Shown in pieces: positions 9,168 to 18,699 of a stretch of DNA of 24,178 bases (position 1 is the first letter of the stretch; every line of letters begins with the position of its first letter). The DNA comes from Physocladia obscura (taxonomy: Eukaryota; Chytridiomycota; Chytridiomycetes; Chytridiales; Chytriomycetaceae). The DNA is taken from assembly GCA_027596945.1 (NCBI GenBank), contig JADGJH010000039.1:1-24178 (forward strand). The letters are read 5' to 3'. A program made the position numbers and the translations under genes. A model generated the notes under the pieces. The model had not been told where the DNA came from and searched no databases. It saw only the letters and a program-made list of their open reading frames with translations.

Positions 9168-10418
9168 TTACTTGCCCATAACATTTCCGCTTTGAATCTT
9201 TTGCTGTTTCATCTTGATCCCTGAAATCTTCTCATTAACAAATATCTGTAAACAATGATAAATCATATTTACTCTGTCGGCAAAAAAGAAATCAATTGTA
9301 TTCATCTAAAACTGAGTGTCAATGTATAAAAACCAACACGAAAATTACTAAACCAATATTACTGCTATCAAAAGCATGTATAACACAGGCTTGAACAACT
9401 TTGCACTTGACTTTAAATTAAACAATCGTATATTTCCAACATTTGCATATTCAGTACACGTCGCGTTGTCCCACGCAAGCGATTGCAAAATATCTGCACT
9501 TTGATTTTCACAAGCGTAATCCGCATAATAATTCACTGTCAATGATCCATTTGAAACCACAGTGTACTTCTGCGCCTGCATGTTTCCAGAATCCGGAAAT
9601 AGACTCAATACAAGGCAAGTATCTAACAAGACAGCTTTTCTCACAACAGTGCTGTTGCTACGACAGTTTGGCTCAGAGAAGATATCAAACACCGCGTATG
9701 GCTCGGCTGCAGCAAACTTGTTTTTCGCATCTTGGGCAATGTCGTAGCTCTTGGGATCGTATTGGGTGTTTTCGGCGCAGACTGGGGTCGCGATCCATGG
9801 TGTCGCGGGTTGAAACAGAATCGCAACAGTCGTATTCTGCGAATTGCACTCTGTCACATTCGCAACTGTGCTGATTTCATTCCCAGAGTAGTACGAAGCT
9901 TGGTAACCGAGTGAATTGACAATTTTTCCTGTCTGGTTGAAGACATCGCACATTTCAGTAGAGTTTTCTACGAAAATACGTTGGTTTTGGAGCGACCAAG
10001 AGGGCTCCGACATGAAGCAAATCGGACTCGAATAATTCTGCTTGTATATTTTGCCACCTAAATCTGTATAGTAGATACTGTAAGCATTTGAATATTCTTC
10101 AAGCGACGGAAGGCATGTGTTGAGGGTGTAGCTTGCGACCGATGCCAATGTTGTTGTGTTTGTTACATTTACAGCGCAGAATCCTGAGGTGGTAAAAGTG
10201 ACAATCTGGACTGAAGTAACATTTGCTGCCAACTGTGTATCAAGCATTGTTGTTGTGTTTGTGCATGTTGTTGTCGCGACCGCAATGTCTGTTAAACGAT
10301 TACACTGTCCGTCACTGTGGCAGGTATCATGTTGAAAATGGCATCTAAAACCGAGAGGCGTTGTCGAATTGCAGGTGAGCTGCGTATCAGTGTATCGGAA
10401 TAGGCTGGTACAGTTCAT
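9168..10418 (-). CDS. Cys/Thr-rich type I membrane protein, unknown function
   Basis: Two minus-strand exons, 10418-9354 and 9245-9168, give 380 residues. The long exon ends in a hydrophobic run (KPVLYMLLIAVIL). The short second exon completes the membrane helix with IFV and adds a basic tail (NEKISGIKMKQQKIQ...), joining in phase 0 across a 108-nt intron. The large N-terminal part is rich in Cys and in N-x-S/T sequons (CNSTT, CTNTTT, NVTNTTT), typical of a glycosylated exterior. It seems to hold three diverged repeats of the form C-x(n)-Y-x-x-YY-x(n)-C, near residues 110-155, 190-230 and 280-320. I chose the ATG at 10418. An in-frame ATG at 10487 adds only a Lys-rich poly-A-encoded stretch. 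Neither start gives a signal peptide, so a 5' exon may be missing. I recognise no family. Confidence 0.65.
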
Positions 10419-11402
10419 TTTGATTAATTTTTTTTTTTTTTTGATTTTTTTTGTTGTATTAACAGGTGTCGATTTCACATCTCTCATTTAATAATCTCTC
10501 ATTTAATATAAAGTGACTATGTAAATAGAATATTTAAACACTTGCTCGCAAAGGGGAATCGGTGGTGAGAGCATAATATGTGGCATACGCCACCTGAACA
10601 GCTGACAATCACATGGCTTCAGATACGACTTTGCAACCAGCAACTATAACTCCATATTATACTTTTAGTTAAATCTAATACAATGAATCTTTGCCCAGGA
10701 GTAAAGTTGAAAGTTCTGTGAAACAATGATTCAATTATCACAGTTTTTTTATCATCTTCAAGCCCCACAGATAATCTATTCGCAACTGACGTAAAATTAA
10801 GTGTGTACAAATATTTCAAGGAATGCCGTACCAGTAGTTCCCTTTTAAGTCTATTTTACCAACATGGAGTGCAGCAACGTGTTTAGCAAGCTTCGACTCT
10901 CCTTTTACACAATGAAAGTAAATTCCTCCAACGAACTCCACGCCTTTTCACCCTTACAATTTTAAGTTCCACAAAAAGCTTCTGCTATCTTTAAATTCAT
11001 AGGAGAACCAGCCATGAATCGCTTTGACGCTTTACTGTTATGCTCCATCACATTTTCAGGCAGGAATTCAATTTATCAGAATGAGAATTTTGAGTATAAG
11101 AGCGGATGTTTTGAAATTGTGTGATGTTACAATTTTCACTAAACACACACATATATGGCTTTTATTTGAAATAAGCATTGCAGTTTTCACTGAACACACA
11201 CACATGATTTGAAGCTTTGCTTATCATGACAGATACTGGTATTTTTTGGTCTCGACTATCAATAATACTTGTGCTATCGCGCTCTGCTTTTGAGTTGAAG
11301 TCAGCTAGAAGATATTTGTGACCAAAAGTGTAGAGAAGGTCTGCTTCAATCGTCGAAGCAAGAGTGTTTGGAAAAAAAAAATTTTTTTTTGGCGGGAAAT
11401 TG
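10419..11402. other. Region with decayed-looking minus-strand coding fragments
   Basis: No intact gene. On the minus strand, 10848-10619 is open and reads KRELLVRHSLKYLYTL... and later FTPGQRFIVLDLTKS. About 10945-10821 is open in another frame (VEFVGGIYFHCVKGESK, then AKHVAALHVGKIDLKGNYWYG). About 11040-10955 reads MEHNSKASKRFMAGSPMN. Stops and frame changes separate them, and no consistent set of introns joins them. They may be a pseudogene or an old element. I do not recognise the protein. The region also contains an imperfect tandem repeat (11110-11209) and the promoter of the gene starting at 11403. Confidence 0.35.
11110..11209. repeat. Imperfect tandem duplication with CA-rich core
   Basis: Two units start with TTTGAAAT and contain TTTTCACTRAACACACACA (11110-11164 and 11165-11209). 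A third TTTGAA begins at 11208. It looks like a local tandem duplication with small indels. Confidence 0.6.
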
Positions 11403-12808
11403 ATGTTGGCTTATGTTATCTGGGCATTCGAGCGCAAAAACGGACATACCCGTCTGGGATTCGCGATTACAGGCGTAGCTATAATTATTGTTGGACTTCT
11501 TGTTGTAATTTCGGCCGAGTCTGCAGTACTGGAACGGATTCAAAGTGCTCAAGCACAAATTCTGATGGCACAAGTTTCAACAAATACAACATATTATGCA
11601 TTGAGACCAGTATCTAAATCAAAATCTTCAGCAATATTAGCACCTTTTTCAGCAGCCGTATCCAATGTCCATCAAGCCGTTTCTTTCGCACAATGTGATC
11701 CTTATGCTTGGCTGTTCGCTAAAAATAGCACCGGTTTCATCGAGAAAACTGGAAAATTTCATCCCAATAATAGTTCAATCAATGCAACGCTCTGTGCTGG
11801 AGCTATTCAAATGTTTGGTTTTCCAGATAACCTTGGCCTAATCTCAAAGGAGGCTAAAACTCTTCCGGAATATTTTCAAAACAAGATGATTCTTCTTATT
11901 GGCGATTCATTCGAAAGACGCCTCCTTGAATATATTTGCAAACGTGCGGACGGCATTTCTACGAAAGCAATGCTGAATGGAGCTATTTTCTCGAAATATA
12001 TTCCAGGTTTTATAATTTATTAGTCGAAAAATTTTATTCACGGTTTTCTAAAGGTGGTGGCGATCCGAATATTTGTGTCATCCGAAAGAAAAGCAAAATC
12101 CTCGTGCTTATAAATATATTTAACTTTGGAGTCCGGATTGCTCGAAATCCTGCAATGGGAATAAATTCTCATTGGACCCCAGACTTGTCACCTTTCGATA
12201 CCAAGGAACGAGTCACATTGATCCCGCATTTCCTTCTGTCAATCGCGAACCACACGTTTCCTGAACTTTGCAATGACAATCACATCTGCCCACTGTCATC
12301 AAATATTACGCGGTTGGATCAGGTTAAAATATGGAACGCGTCTAATCGTTTCTGGTTCCCCCCGCCGGACCTTGTCGTTGCACAGTCAGGACTCTGGGAT
12401 CTGCAACAACGCAACACCGATGATAAAAACGCAACAAGATTCGTCAACGAATGGACTGAGTTGTTGACATCTAAACTATTGCAACCGCTGAAAAATTCTT
12501 TGGGTCAGTCTGTCCGAGATTGCAAAACCAACCAGAAGCAACAGCAGCAATGGTTTACTCGTACGATTCCGTATATTTCGGCAAAGAATGAATTCCCAGA
12601 TTCATTTGTCGATAAAATGAATACGAAATTGCGGGAAGAGCGGTTCTTAAATAGAGCTGACCAGGACTATGGATTGCTGGATTGGGCAGCTCTTGTTGGA
12701 AATCATCATGATTGGCTTATTGAGGATGGGTTTCATGTTAATGAACAATCAAATCAAGCATATTGGCAGTTTTTGCTCTCGCGATTGCAAATACTTCATG
12801 AAAATTAG
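11403..12808 (+). CDS. Type II membrane SGNH/PC-esterase-like protein (copy A)
   Basis: Two exons, 11403-12006 and 12054-12808 (47-nt intron inside the codon before GGGDP), give 452 residues. ATG 11403 is the first ATG of the open frame. A membrane anchor (LGFAITGVAIIIVGLLVVIS) lies at about 18-37, so the rest probably faces the secretory lumen or outside. SGNH landmarks are LLIGDSFERR (nucleophile Ser169 in GDS), VVAQSGLWDL as the third block, and EDGFHVN with D426-x-x-H429. GDSxxR plus a C-terminal DxxH, with the G-L-W-D-L block, matches the PC-esterase group (plant TBL and animal PCED1 relatives). Members acetylate or deacetylate glycans. The substrate here is unknown. The 17282-18619 gene is a clear paralog with an intron at the same codon. 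An AATAAA at 12813 follows the stop. Confidence 0.78.
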
Positions 12809-12812
12809 GAAA

Positions 12813-12818
12813 AATAAA
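12813..12818 (+). terminator. Possible polyadenylation signal AATAAA
   Basis: AATAAA begins five bases after the stop of the SGNH copy A gene. This is close for a polyadenylation signal but common in compact genomes. Confidence 0.35.
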
Positions 12819-12870
12819 TTCAATGGTAAAACATTAGTAAAATATATATTTACACTATAGTGATTGCCTC

Positions 12871-12937
12871 AAAGACGGAAAGGGAAAGAGAACGAGAAAG
12901 AGAAAGAGAAATAGACCGAAAAAAGAGACTGAAAAAT
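12871..12937. repeat. Purine-rich (GAAA/GAGAAA) low-complexity tract
   Basis: About 67 bases that are almost entirely A and G, with repeated GAAAGA units and a few pyrimidine interruptions. Such mirror-like polypurine tracts are simple-sequence repeats. No gene is implied. Confidence 0.7.
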
Positions 12938-13376
12938 CGTTTTTGTCTTAAATTATTTATTTTATTCTGGAAAATGACAAATTTGGAGTGGGGATTTAAT
13001 CACAGTAAAAAAAATTTCAAGTGAATCCTGTGACAAACATTTTTGCTACCAGCGTTAATTTCGCCAGAACAAGTACACACTCCTCAAAACTGTGAAGTGT
13101 TTACACTCTAAACAAAGTAAAATACTTGATGATGGATATCTATCTTTAAGCGTTCTTCAGTATTTATAAAAATGGTATGCATGGTGCGTGTCACACTAAT
13201 TTTCCACCAAATTTTCCGCTATCCCATGGGCATGCGCAATATGTTATAAAATCATTTTTCAGTTGGGAACTCAAATCAAAAAAGTAATTGCCAGAATTTT
13301 TAAAAATTGTAATTTCTTTTTATGACAACATTCCACTGATTGCTAATTTCTTTTTCTTTGTGTAATATATTCATAG

Positions 13377-14849
13377 ATGAAATTGTACGCGGCTGTTCTC
13401 TTCACGTCATGTTTTGTGGCAAAAATCTATGCTGTTTCGGGTAACAGTTCAAGCGTCAATATACCGCTTCCAAATACCCAAACCAATGACACATTGTTGG
13501 GATTATCTCCTATTGAGATTGTGCCTTCATCTCGGTCCATATTTGACGGCCAGTCGCATACGAAAGTGACATATCTCGATCATTCACTCGTAACAGGAAA
13601 TGTCACTTTCGCTCACGTTGATCCAAGCCAAGAATTTCTTTACCTCGATAATGCTGTGCCAGGCTTTTTGACGGCGGTTTGTACACCAACGACTGTCACG
13701 ATCAGAACAAAGAATGCAACGTTAACTTTGAATCAAATTTTCGTTGGCTCGCATATTTTGATTTCAATGGACTACACGTCCTGCCAGCAAATTGAAAAGG
13801 TGAATGAAAACTTAAAATCTTTGCTGGGATACCGCGTCGTTCAGAATATTACTACAAAAGGCAACGGAATTGTGCTTTTGACAACAACAACTGAAAGCCT
13901 CCTCAGCAGTATAAATATTTCTATTGCAATTGAATCCACGCAGCTACAGCTACATAACAATGAATTGTCCAGACGAGCCATCAACGAAAGCAGCAGCAGC
14001 GATTTTTCACTATCTCTTGACTTGAACTCTGGCAAAGACTTCGCGTGGACACAGACATTTGGTCCTGGTTCTGCATCCGAAGACGTCGACTTGTCGCTCA
14101 AGACTACTTTGGCAGTTCACACGTACTGGGCAGTTTTCATCAATATTGGATTAAATTTCACAAATTACGCGTTCCAAGTTGGTGCCAACTCAACGCTCAC
14201 GCTTGTTCCGACTTTAGCTGTTACCGGTACAGTTGCAGTTAGTGTTGATATTCACAGATACACACCCGTCGCCCCGATTTTCAGTATTCTTGGAGTAGTT
14301 TCGGCAGGTATTTACGGCGCTATAGATTTTGAGATTGGTATCCAAGTTTCTGGCACGGCGCAGGTCGGAATTCCCATCACTTTGACGCAAGCGCCGTGGC
14401 TCTACACGTACTCCAATGGTCAGGGAACTCACACAGCTGATGGTACTGGCACTTATGAAATTGACTTGAATTATACGATTTCTGGGAGCGTTGTTCCGTC
14501 GGTCAGTGTGACTCCAGGAGTTGGAATCGGTATCTCTGTTGCTGGAGTGCTTGTTGCCGGTGTTGAAGTTGGGTTTACAAATGTGATCGCAGACACATTG
14601 ACCGCAACTATTCCAGCCGTAAACACATGTTATCTTACAAACTCAGTAACTTATGAGGGTTTAATTACTTTAAGTGCAATCGCAGGTCTTCCAACAGTTT
14701 CTGACTCGGTGTTGGTTTATGATAAATTGGGATCTTGGCCTGTTATTCCAACGAAAATTTTGAATGAAGAGTGTCTTGTGCCGGCTACAAATACTTCTGC
14801 GACACAGCTTTCTGGTTATTTGGTCTTATCGAAGGGAGTTTTGAATTAA
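13377..14849 (+). CDS. Secreted beta-rich protein, unknown function (copy B1)
   Basis: Uninterrupted 490-residue frame with an N-terminal signal peptide (MKLYAAVLFTSCFVAKIYA) and no later membrane helix or GPI-like tail. Many N-x-S/T sequons and alternating hydrophobic/polar residues suggest an extracellular beta-rich fold. Landmarks shared with its paralog at 15362: KVTYLDHSLVTGNVTFAH, LISMDYTSC, DIHRYTPVAPIFSILGV, GIYGAIDF, TPGVGIGIS, GVEVGFTN, and the end segment WPVIPTKI. Four cysteines (in AVCT, TSC, TCYL, EECL) could form disulfides. The C-terminal GVEVG...C...YEG...AG...WP pattern reminds me of secreted fungal DUF7223-type proteins, but I hold that only weakly. It sits between SGNH copy A and its own paralog. 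A TATA-like motif lies about 130 bases upstream. The ATG immediately follows an acceptor-like CATAG. Confidence 0.75.
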   Translation: MKLYAAVLFTSCFVAKIYAVSGNSSSVNIPLPNTQTNDTLLGLSPIEIVPSSRSIFDGQSHTKVTYLDHSLVTGNVTFAHVDPSQEFLYLDNAVPGFLTAVCTPTTVTIRTKNATLTLNQIFVGSHILISMDYTSCQQIEKVNENLKSLLGYRVVQNITTKGNGIVLLTTTTESLLSSINISIAIESTQLQLHNNELSRRAINESSSSDFSLSLDLNSGKDFAWTQTFGPGSASEDVDLSLKTTLAVHTYWAVFINIGLNFTNYAFQVGANSTLTLVPTLAVTGTVAVSVDIHRYTPVAPIFSILGVVSAGIYGAIDFEIGIQVSGTAQVGIPITLTQAPWLYTYSNGQGTHTADGTGTYEIDLNYTISGSVVPSVSVTPGVGIGISVAGVLVAGVEVGFTNVIADTLTATIPAVNTCYLTNSVTYEGLITLSAIAGLPTVSDSVLVYDKLGSWPVIPTKILNEECLVPATNTSATQLSGYLVLSKGVLN

Positions 14850-15361
14850 ATTTTTTTTTAAATTTTTTTTTCAACTTTTGTCATTTTTGTTATTTTTGTC
14901 ATTTTTGTTATTTTTGTCATTTTTGTCATTTTTGTCACGAAATAAGATTCAAACACAAATTAGTTTTAATAAAGCAAGATATTAAAGCTGGGAACTATGA
15001 ATTTCTTTTTGTGCGTACGTAATAAAGTCACGAAGTTGATAAATAACAACGCTTTTAGAAAATTTTCTAAGACAGAAACGCGTGTGATATAAGAAAGTCA
15101 TCTGACTCAAATCACGTGGTTCAATTTTGAGAATGCTTAAACCGTTTTTCGTTTCAGAAAAGGTACAAAATTTTTGAACTGATATTGAAATAGCTGATAA
15201 ATAGTGTATCTGCTGCACTGGAAGTATCTTTTTGTTTCAATTATTTTTTCTTAGTTTCCTTTATGAATGAATTTGGAAAATGAAAAGAGAAATTTTCCTG
15301 AAATAGATGTGTGAGCTCATGGTCGAAAAATTAACAATTTTTTCGACGAGTAAGGGGATTT
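14850..15361. other. Intergenic region between B1 and B2
   Basis: Holds the T-rich 9-nt repeat array (14875-14937) and AT-rich DNA. A minus-strand frame of about 78 codons at 15218-14982 has no recognisable domain and no gene-like context, so I do not call it. The promoter of the B2 gene should lie near 15240-15350. Confidence 0.45.
14875..14937. repeat. 9-nt tandem repeat, seven units
   Basis: Seven head-to-tail units of TTTTTGTCA or TTTTTGTTA; the first unit has C instead of T at its first base. The array starts 26 bases after the B1 stop, in its 3' UTR. Confidence 0.85.
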
Positions 15362-16949
15362 ATGGCATTCGGACAGGTGCGTTGTCGGGTTGTACAAGCG
15401 TAACTAAACTTTTTGGTAAAAATTTCGATCACAGAAACTAATTTCTTTTGTTCTTCTTTCGGCGGCAGTCGTGGCAAAGAAGAAATGCGTGCCGCAGACA
15501 CCGACCAGTTCAGTGGTTTATGCAGCAGCGTCGGCAACGCCGATTGTGATTCCCGTTTCAAATATTTCAACAAATAGCACACTGCTTGGTCAGGATCCTG
15601 TTCCAATAGCCCCCTCCTCAAACAGCGAATATGTCGGCCAGACTACCGTCAAAGTTACCTATCTGGATCATGAGCTAATGACTGGAAACGTGACTTTTTC
15701 GCACGCTAACAATACTCAATCCTTCTTGTATATTGATGATGCCGTGCCAAGCTTCGTGAACGCCATTTGCAACTCAACTTCTGTTTCAATCGAAACTTCC
15801 AACGTTACAGACACGTTGGCCCAATTATCAGTGGGCGATCACCTTTTGATTTCAATGGACTATCCATCGTGCAGCCAAACAACTGATGTCAACGGAACAA
15901 CTACCACCCTTCCGGGATATCGTATCATTCAAGCTGTTTTAAATGAAGGAAATGGAACTTTGGTGCTTGAAACTACTGACGATTATGTTCTCAGCAAGAT
16001 CCATATTGATATTACGATGGCGTCAAAGCCTATAAGTATTCTAGACAGAGGAAATTCTACTTTAAACCGACGAATTTCGGTTACCAAAGGAAACAGCTAC
16101 GATTTTCCACTCAACTACGACCTCAAATCCAACAGCAATTTTTCGTGGACTCAAAATTTTGGGCCTTTGAATGCCGTGGAAGGAAGCACGGTGGACTTAG
16201 ATCTTGACGCAAAATTGGACGTTCAAGCTGAATGGGCTGTGACAATTTCTATTAAGTGGTTCACAGTCAGCTACTCGTTTAATGTTGGAGGCGGTGCCAC
16301 CATGAGCATCGAACCATCCATGAACTTGACGGGAACAGTTGGTGTCACTGCCGATATTCACAAATACACGCCAGTTGCACCTGTGTTTACCGTCTTAGGT
16401 ATCGCTTCGGTCGGAATATATGGCGCCATCGAGTTTCTTCTTGATCTCCAAATCAATGGAGACTTGAGCGTCAGTCTTCCAGTGACAGTAACGCAATCCC
16501 CGTGGAAATACACTTATACAAATGGAAAAGGGTCGTATACTGGCAGTAACGTTACTTACGAGATTGACTTGGATTACAGCTTTTCAGGAAGCGTTGTCCC
16601 AACGATTGCAATCACACCTGGTGTCGGAATAGGAATTTCTGCTTTCGGGAGTCTGGTTGCTGGCGTTGAAGTTGGGTTCACAAACAAGTTTGTAGATACG
16701 TTGGCAACGGCTGTTCCAGCCGTAAATGGCTGTTTCGCGTCAAATAATGTGACGTACGAAGGAATTTTGACTGTGGATGCTATTGCTGGGTTTCCAACTG
16801 GGGTTGATGCGACAGTGATGTATGTAAATCTTGGCCAGTGGCCTCTTGTTCCTACAAAAGTGTTGGACCAACGCTGCATTTTGACTGAGAGCGTAACGGA
16901 AAGTGCAAAAATCACAGGCAGTTTGGTTCTTGCAAAAGGATCTTTTTAG
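15362..16949 (+). CDS. Secreted beta-rich protein, unknown function (copy B2)
   Basis: Two exons: a 15-nt first exon (15362-15376, MAFGQ) and 15435-16949, joined in phase 0 over a 58-nt intron (GTGCGT...ATCACAG), give 509 residues. Without the mini-exon the frame has no ATG at its 5' end. With it, a full signal peptide appears (MAFGQKLISFVLLSAAVVA). The body matches B1 along its length: KVTYLDHELMTGNVTFSH, LISMDYPSC, DIHKYTPVAPVFTVLGI, GIYGAIEF, TPGVGIGIS, GVEVGFTN, WPLVPTKV. Sequons are plentiful (NIS, NST, NVT, NGT). The protein is most likely secreted and glycosylated. Function is not recognised. Because intron 1 falls within the signal peptide at a site matching the B1 start, the pair probably arose from one intron-containing ancestor. 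Confidence 0.78.
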
Positions 16950-17281
16950 TGAGCTAAATTCGATATCTGTTTATTTTTCTTTTCTTCTTTTTTTTTTTCT
17001 TTTTTTCTTTCAATGATTTCTGGCTGTAAGAAATTAGACCTATACGAAAGCAGTTTATTATTTTTGAAATTTTCATAAAATAAAACTAGTTTTTTTTTCA
17101 TGCACTCAAAATCCTCAATGATTTCTAATCACAAACTTAAAAAAAATAAGAGACAAGAGATCCATAAAACTAAGCTGTTTACCCATTTTGTCTTGACTAT
17201 AAGCCCACTAAATCGTCGACCATCGTTCTGAGAATGAAATGATGAACATTTCAGATTGTTTTCATTTCTAATTTGATTAAA
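16950..17281. other. Intergenic region between B2 and SGNH copy B
   Basis: Pyrimidine-rich stretch just after the B2 stop (about 16970-17010), then AT-rich DNA with an AATAAA at 17079-17084 that could serve B2. I see no gene. Confidence 0.5.
17079..17084 (+). terminator. Possible polyadenylation signal AATAAA
   Basis: AATAAA lies 129 bases after the B2 stop, in a T-rich 3' flank. Confidence 0.35.
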
Positions 17282-18619
17282 ATGAAACTGGTGCAGACGC
17301 CCAAACGAAGAGCAGCAATAATCGCAACAACCACCTTGTTGCTGCTGTTTATGATGCTATGCGAATCCTATCTTCTTGGCGAATCAAGTGTGACTGGTTT
17401 GATTAAGCCGCAATCTCTGCCAATTGACTATTATTTCGACCCTTGTGATCCGTATGCTTTGCTGGAACGAGCGGCTCGGCAGGGAAAGAGTTCCGGGAAG
17501 AGTGGCACAATCTCTAAAAATGGAGTCTTCCAAGTCGACAAGCGGCTTCTTGACAAAGATTGCCCAACTGATCCGCACCAATTTTCAGATAATCTAGAGC
17601 TGCTTCAGCCTGCAATGGCAAGTCTTCCACTATACCTGCAAAACAAGATGATACTTTTGATTGGGGACTCGTTTGAACGACGGCTAATCGAGCAGATTTG
17701 CAAAACTTCAAATGGAACTATCACAAAAGCAATGCTAAACGGTGCCATTTATCCTGAGTACGTCGTTGGTGTGTACTTACAAGGTTAAAGCTATTGACGT
17801 GAAATTAATTCAGTATTTGCAGGAGGCGGCGATCCGCATATGTGCGTCATCAGAAAAGAAGCCAAAGTCCTGATTCTAATAAGCGTATTCAATTACGGCG
17901 TCCGTGTTGAACTAGATCCTCCGTTTGGCGTAGGAAGCCATTGGTTGCCTGAATTCTCCCCATTTGAAGTCAGGCAACGCGTGGTGTGGATTCCTCATTT
18001 CCTACTCGCGATTGCAAACCACACGTTTCCCGAACTCTGCCAAGATCATTTTTGTCCGCAATCCACAAGCAATACAAACCCTGACCGCGTTAAAGTATGG
18101 AATCCTTCGCACCCATTTTGGTTTCCGACGCCAGACATGATTGTTGCGCAATCTGGAATCTGGGATTTGAAACAGAGAAGTCTGAAAAACTACATTTTTT
18201 CGATTTTTCCTGCCAAAAATTTTGCAGAGAATTGGGGTGAATCCTTAAAATCAGAGCTGTTTGATCCATTAGCAGAAATATTTGGATTTTCAGAAAAATT
18301 TTCAGTTCCTTCAGATAACATCACTCTCGAAAACATGAAAATGGGTGTTTGGAAACCAAGGTGGTTCACACGAACAATGCCATACTCGAGGAATAGACAT
18401 TACCCGTCTGATTATATTGCAAGAATGAATAACTTAATTCGAAAACGAAATTTTTTTAGCCGCAGGGAATTTAGCCAAGAATTCGGGGTTTTGGATTGGG
18501 CTGCATTAGTTGAGAATCACCATGACTGGACAGCAGATGATGGATTTCATCCAAATTACAAGTCCAATGAAGCATATTGGCAATATATATTCTCACGAAT
18601 GGAGATGAATGAAGATTGA
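17282..18619 (+). CDS. Type II membrane SGNH/PC-esterase-like protein (copy B)
   Basis: Two exons, 17282-17768 and 17823-18619 (54-nt intron, GTGTGT...TTGCAG), give 427 residues. ATG 17282 precedes a basic stretch (TPKRRAA) and a membrane anchor (AIIATTTLLLLFMMLCESYL, about 13-32), so type II topology. Catalytic landmarks match copy A: LLIGDSFERR (Ser130), GGGDPHMCVIRK after the intron, IVAQSGIWDL, WFTRTMPY, and DDGFHPN with D402 and H405. The sequence between the anchor and the GDS block differs most from copy A. An insert of about 14 residues follows IWDLKQR (it includes IFSIFPAKN), where copy A has TDDKNATR. Glycan esterase or acyltransferase activity is inferred from the fold. The downstream claudin-like gene starts only 80 bases after this stop. 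Confidence 0.78.
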
Positions 18620-18660
18620 TAATTTATGAAGAAATCAATATTTTTGTCTTTTTTCCTTTC

Positions 18661-18699
18661 AGTGAGTGGCGTTGGGGCTTGGCAAAAAAGTTTCCAAAA
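18661..18699 (+). promoter_or_regulatory. Conserved leader element upstream of claudin-like gene T1
   Basis: The stretch after a TTTCAG reads GAGTGGCGTTGGGGCTTGGC and continues AAAAAAG before the ATG. A closely similar sequence lies before T3 (22942-22968), and a shorter one before T2 (20589-20603, GGTGGCGGAAAAGAG). The preceding AG in each case suggests a 5' UTR intron acceptor. It could be a retained leader exon or a translational element. Confidence 0.4.

Larger units (their letters stand above)
12809..13376. other. Intergenic region upstream of secreted protein B1
   Basis: AT-rich, with a purine-only-like tract at 12871-12937 and a TATA-like TTATAAAAT near 13240. A T-rich stretch ends in CATAG directly before the B1 ATG. 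That last element looks like a splice acceptor, so a 5' exon may lie here, as in the paralog at 15362. No other gene is visible. Confidence 0.5.

Noticed and set aside
9443..9914. Plus-strand ORFs inside the Cys-rich gene
   Set aside because: Cys-rich antisense shadows of the long minus-strand frame.
11024..11212. Plus-strand 62-residue ORF over the CA repeat
   Set aside because: Its repeated TKHTH and TEHTH parts come from the imperfect tandem repeat; no gene-like context.
14884..14937. Short array as CRISPR-like or telomeric repeat
   Set aside because: Units are contiguous without spacers, T-rich and only 9 nt long; it is a minisatellite-like tract.
14982..15218. Minus-strand 78-residue ORF
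   Set aside because: No recognisable motif, no paralog and a low-complexity AT-rich setting; probably chance.
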